Below, piece after piece: positions 61,157 through 64,000 of a stretch of 64,000 bases of DNA. The position numbers and the translations under genes were made by a program. The notes beneath the pieces are model-generated. The model saw only the letters and a list, made by a program, of their open reading frames with translations, was not told where the DNA came from and did not search any database. Source of the DNA: Phycisphaeraceae bacterium (GTDB lineage: Bacteria; Planctomycetota; Phycisphaerae; Phycisphaerales; SM1A02); NCBI GenBank assembly GCA_019636755.1, contig JAHBWZ010000001.1, forward strand, positions 558,001-622,000, in the 5' to 3' direction. Every line of letters begins with the position of its first letter. The stretch's first letter is position 1.

Positions 61157-63981
61157 TCCAGTCCGAGGGCCCGGGCGTCCCGGTCGCTGAGCATGCCGCC
61201 GTCACGCCGCGGACGCACGGTGCCGTCCCGCTTCCGGGACCGTTCGCAACGAGGTTCCGCCGCCAGCGACACCACGCGCGGCGCCGCCGGTCCGCCGTCC
61301 GGGTCGAGTCGGACCCGGGAGACGCCGAGCAGGTCGGCGAGTTCCGGCTCGAACGGCCGGAGCGCCCCGTCCGGATCGGGGAGAACCACTTCCGCGTCGA
61401 GCGGGTTCTCGATGCCGTCCGCCTTCGCCGCCTCCATCGCCCGGAGCGCGCTGCTCCGCGCCGCCATGACCGCCGTCCAGCCCGGATCCGGTGCCACCGG
61501 CGGTAGAGTCACGAACGTCTCCAGGTGCACGCATGCGTCGGGGCTTCCGACCAGGGCCTGGTACGCCTCGTCCGCGGTGTGGGGCATGATCGGCGCCAGC
61601 AGCCGGCACAGCATGTCGGCCACGATGTGCATCGCGGACTGCGTTGCACGGCGCCGTGGAGAACCCGGCGCATCGCAGTACAGCCGATCCTTCACCGCGG
61701 CGCAGTAGATCGCGGAGAGCGTGTCATTGCAGAAGTCGTAGATCGCCTGGTGGGCGCGGCGGAACTCGAAGGCCTCGAAGGCGCTTCGGACCTCCGCGTC
61801 GAGGTGCGCCGCCTCGCCCACCAGCCATGCGTCGAGCGAGCAGGGATCCAGCGAGGCGAGGTCGACGCGGTCGCTCGCCGGCGTGAAGTCGTGCAGGTTG
61901 CTGAGCAGGAACCGCACGGTGTTCCGGATCTTCCGATAGGACTCTCCGGCCGTCCGGAAGAACGCCTCGTCGACCTTGATGTCATTCTCGTACGCAAGCG
62001 AGGACACCCACCACCGGCAGACGTCGGCGCCGTGCTCGGCGAGGAGCGTGTCCACGTCCAGCGCGTTCCCCAGGGACTTGCTCATCTTCCGGCCGTCCCG
62101 GTCGACCATGAAGCCGTGCGTGAGCAGCGTCCGGAACGGCGGCTGCCCCGTGGCGGCGAGTGCCGGGAGCAGGGAGAGCTGGAACCAGCCGCGATGCTGA
62201 TCCGATCCCTCCAGGTAGAGATCCGCGGGCAGCCCGAGGCCGCGCGCCCGGAGCACGGCCGCCCACGACGACCCCGACTCGAACCACACGTCGAAGATGT
62301 CGTACGCCTTCTCCAGCGTGCGCACGTCGACATCGCGCGGCGCCTGCGGATCGGTCTCCGGACGCCAGTGCGCCAGCAGTTCCGCGGCCGACCGCGTGAA
62401 CCACGCGTCGCTTCCCTCGTCGCCGATGACCGCCGCCACAGCCCGCACCGTGGCCGGTGTCAGGAGCACCCGTCCGTCGGGCGTCCGGAACGCCGGGATC
62501 GGCAGTCCCCAGGCGCGCTGCCGGGAGATGCACCAGTCCGGGCGCGACTCCAGCATGCCGCGCAGCCGGTTCCGCCCCCAGTCGGGAACGAAGCGGATCT
62601 CCGACGCCGCGGCCGTCGTCGCCCGGCGGCGAAGTGTCGTGCCGCAGCGCGGAAGCCCGGCATCGACCCCGATGAACCACTGTTCGGTCGCCCGGAAGAT
62701 GACCGGCGTCCGGCTCCGCCAGTCGTGCGGATAGGCGTGCATGAACTTCATCGCGTGCACGAGATGCCCGGATGTCCGCAGCGCTTCGATGATCCGACCG
62801 TTCGCAGTCCAGACGTCCACGCCGCGCAGCCACTGCGGGACCGTGTCGTCGAACGTGCCGTCCTCCTGCACCGGGCAGTCGATCGGCAGTGACTCCCGGA
62901 GCCCCGTCTGGTAATCCTCGACGCCGTGCCCCGGCGCGGTGTGCACCAGCCCGGTCCCGTCCTCCGTCGTCACGTACTCCGCCGCGACGACGCGCCCCGT
63001 CCGGGGGCGGAACGGATGCCGGTAACCGAGACCGAGCAGCGCCTCGCCCGGTGCCGTTCCGAGCCGCTCCACATCCTGCGCAGCGCTCGACCGGGTGACG
63101 CGCTCCACGAGTTCATCGGCGATGATCGAGATCGCGCCATCCATCCGGACAAGTGCGTAGACGACGCGCGGATGCACGGCGACGGCCACGTTCGCGGGCA
63201 GGGTCCACGGCGTCGTCGTCCAGATCATGAACGACGGCCGCTGATCCAGTTCCACGCCGAAGCGCCGTCCTGTCTCGTCGATGTCATCGGCCTCGAAGTC
63301 GACGAAGATCGAATCGTCTTCGCGGTCCTCGTATTCCAGTTCCGCCTCCGCCAGCGCCGTCCGGTTGGCGATCGACCAGTGCACCGGCTTCAGGGCGCGG
63401 AAGACGATGCCCTGCTCGACCAGCTCGGCGAACACCTCGAGAACCGCCCGCTCGTACCCCGGTGCCATCGTGAGGTACGGATGCGCGTAGTCGGCCAGGG
63501 TCAGCAGCCGCTGCATCTGATCGGCCTGATGCGCCACGAAGTGTTCGGCGCGCTCGCGGCACGCACGACGGATCGCCATGCGGGACTCGTCGGCGCTGAG
63601 CCGTTCCAGCGCCGACAGGCGGCCGTCGGCGGCCATCTCGGTGACCACCCGATGCTCGATCGGGAGGCCGTGGCAGTCCCAGCCGGGAATGAACGGACAG
63701 GCGCGACCGGCCATGAGGCGGCTGCGCACCACGATGTCCTTCAGGACCTTGTTCAGCAGGTGTCCGACGTGGATGGAGCCGTTCGCGTACGGCGGCCCGT
63801 CATGGAAGACGAACGGCGCCGCGCCGGCCCGCCGCCGCTGGACCTCGGCATAGACGTCCCGCGCCTGCCACCGCTGGCGCGAGCGCGGCTCGTTCGTCGC
63901 GAGTCCGGCGCGCATCGCGAAGTCCGTCCGCGGCAGGTTCACCGTGTCCTTGTAGGACCGCTTCGATGTGGTCTCGGTCAT
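61153..63981 (-). CDS. ileS: Isoleucine--tRNA ligase
   Basis: 942 residues, class I synthetase charging tRNA-Ile. The signatures P-P-Y-A-N-G-S-I-H-V-G-H (HIGH-type, residues 63-74) and D-G-R-K-M-S-K-S-L-G-N (near residue 630) are intact, along with the editing-domain W-T-T-T-P-W-T-L-P-A-N. The C-terminal zinc ribbon of most bacterial IleRS is degenerate: C-E-R-S takes the place of CxxC, and the second Cys pair is missing (L-S-D-R-D-A). It is followed by the DadA-like gene with a 4-nt overlap. lspA, often next to ileS, is absent. Confidence 0.95.
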   Translation of the reverse strand: MTETTSKRSYKDTVNLPRTDFAMRAGLATNEPRSRQRWQARDVYAEVQRRRAGAAPFVFHDGPPYANGSIHVGHLLNKVLKDIVVRSRLMAGRACPFIPGWDCHGLPIEHRVVTEMAADGRLSALERLSADESRMAIRRACRERAEHFVAHQADQMQRLLTLADYAHPYLTMAPGYERAVLEVFAELVEQGIVFRALKPVHWSIANRTALAEAELEYEDREDDSIFVDFEADDIDETGRRFGVELDQRPSFMIWTTTPWTLPANVAVAVHPRVVYALVRMDGAISIIADELVERVTRSSAAQDVERLGTAPGEALLGLGYRHPFRPRTGRVVAAEYVTTEDGTGLVHTAPGHGVEDYQTGLRESLPIDCPVQEDGTFDDTVPQWLRGVDVWTANGRIIEALRTSGHLVHAMKFMHAYPHDWRSRTPVIFRATEQWFIGVDAGLPRCGTTLRRRATTAAASEIRFVPDWGRNRLRGMLESRPDWCISRQRAWGLPIPAFRTPDGRVLLTPATVRAVAAVIGDEGSDAWFTRSAAELLAHWRPETDPQAPRDVDVRTLEKAYDIFDVWFESGSSWAAVLRARGLGLPADLYLEGSDQHRGWFQLSLLPALAATGQPPFRTLLTHGFMVDRDGRKMSKSLGNALDVDTLLAEHGADVCRWWVSSLAYENDIKVDEAFFRTAGESYRKIRNTVRFLLSNLHDFTPASDRVDLASLDPCSLDAWLVGEAAHLDAEVRSAFEAFEFRRAHQAIYDFCNDTLSAIYCAAVKDRLYCDAPGSPRRRATQSAMHIVADMLCRLLAPIMPHTADEAYQALVGSPDACVHLETFVTLPPVAPDPGWTAVMAARSSALRAMEAAKADGIENPLDAEVVLPDPDGALRPFEPELADLLGVSRVRLDPDGGPAAPRVVSLAAEPRCERSRKRDGTVRPRRDGGMLSDRDARALGLE

Positions 63982-64000
63982 GGGCGTCGCAGCCGTGATG

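Overview
The window is GC-rich DNA from what looks like a member of the Planctomycetota, most likely the Phycisphaerae. That placement is an inference from several family-level hints: two type II pseudopilins in tandem, an ECF-like sigma factor of the planctomycete type (RGRFR signature), a DUF1570 protein, a vanadium haloperoxidase ending in a dockerin-like repeat pair, an LptC-type protein of more than 1400 residues, and a long PurF with a short propeptide. Outer-membrane and LPS functions (KdsD, KdsC, LptC-like, PagL-like) point to a diderm envelope. Most of the sequence is chromosomal housekeeping DNA. The only clear mobile or defence-type segment is at the left end.

Layout. 1-2.6 kb: a mntA-hepT toxin-antitoxin pair and a large serine recombinase in one minus-strand operon, bracketed by an imperfect 52-bp direct repeat and lying beside tRNA-Asn. 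2.6-3.5 kb: a repeat-rich stretch without genes. 3.5-9 kb: rpmE, prfA, an unknown gene, an RMD1/DUF155 protein and two pseudopilins. 9-20.5 kb: a minus-strand cluster with a DUF2752 membrane protein, two paralogous lipoproteins and a GT4 glycosyltransferase; an M19 dipeptidase on the plus strand; a ParA-like ATPase carrying a glycogen-binding-like domain with its overlapping partner; then aroB and a GT39 transferase. 20.6-24 kb: tRNA-Glu, the sigma-factor operon, a CYTH protein and a PagL-like barrel. 24-34 kb: a candidate small RNA, a NUDIX hydrolase, ahcY behind a palindromic operator, an RdgC-like protein, an HD-GYP protein, PurF, rpsD and a PpiD-like protein. 34-44 kb: CsaA, an SLC13 transporter, HNH nuclease, nuoB, DUF1570, YihY, an RluB-type pseudouridine synthase and scpA. 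44-51 kb: the Kdo/LPS operon kdsD-kdsC-lptC-like. 51-57 kb: peroxiredoxin, the queE-queD-unknown-nuoC operon, an HMA-like peptide, tRNA-Leu, smpB and rsmG. 57-64 kb: an outer-membrane barrel, the haloperoxidase, a DadA-like oxidase and ileS.

How the genes work together. Eight neighbouring gene pairs overlap by exactly 4 nt (ATGA or GTGA), so translational coupling is the normal operon style here. Housekeeping promoters can be read as a TTGAC-like box, 16-18 nt, then a TAtnnT-like box before rpsD, ahcY, tRNA-Glu, tRNA-Leu, the pseudopilins and a candidate small RNA. Three hairpins have a U-rich tail. At least four long perfect hairpins at gene ends have none. The most unusual items are the ParA/CBM48 fusion with its partner, the giant LptC-like protein, the HepT/MntA-recombinase module with its CGAGAG-rich leader, and the candidate small RNA near 24.4 kb.
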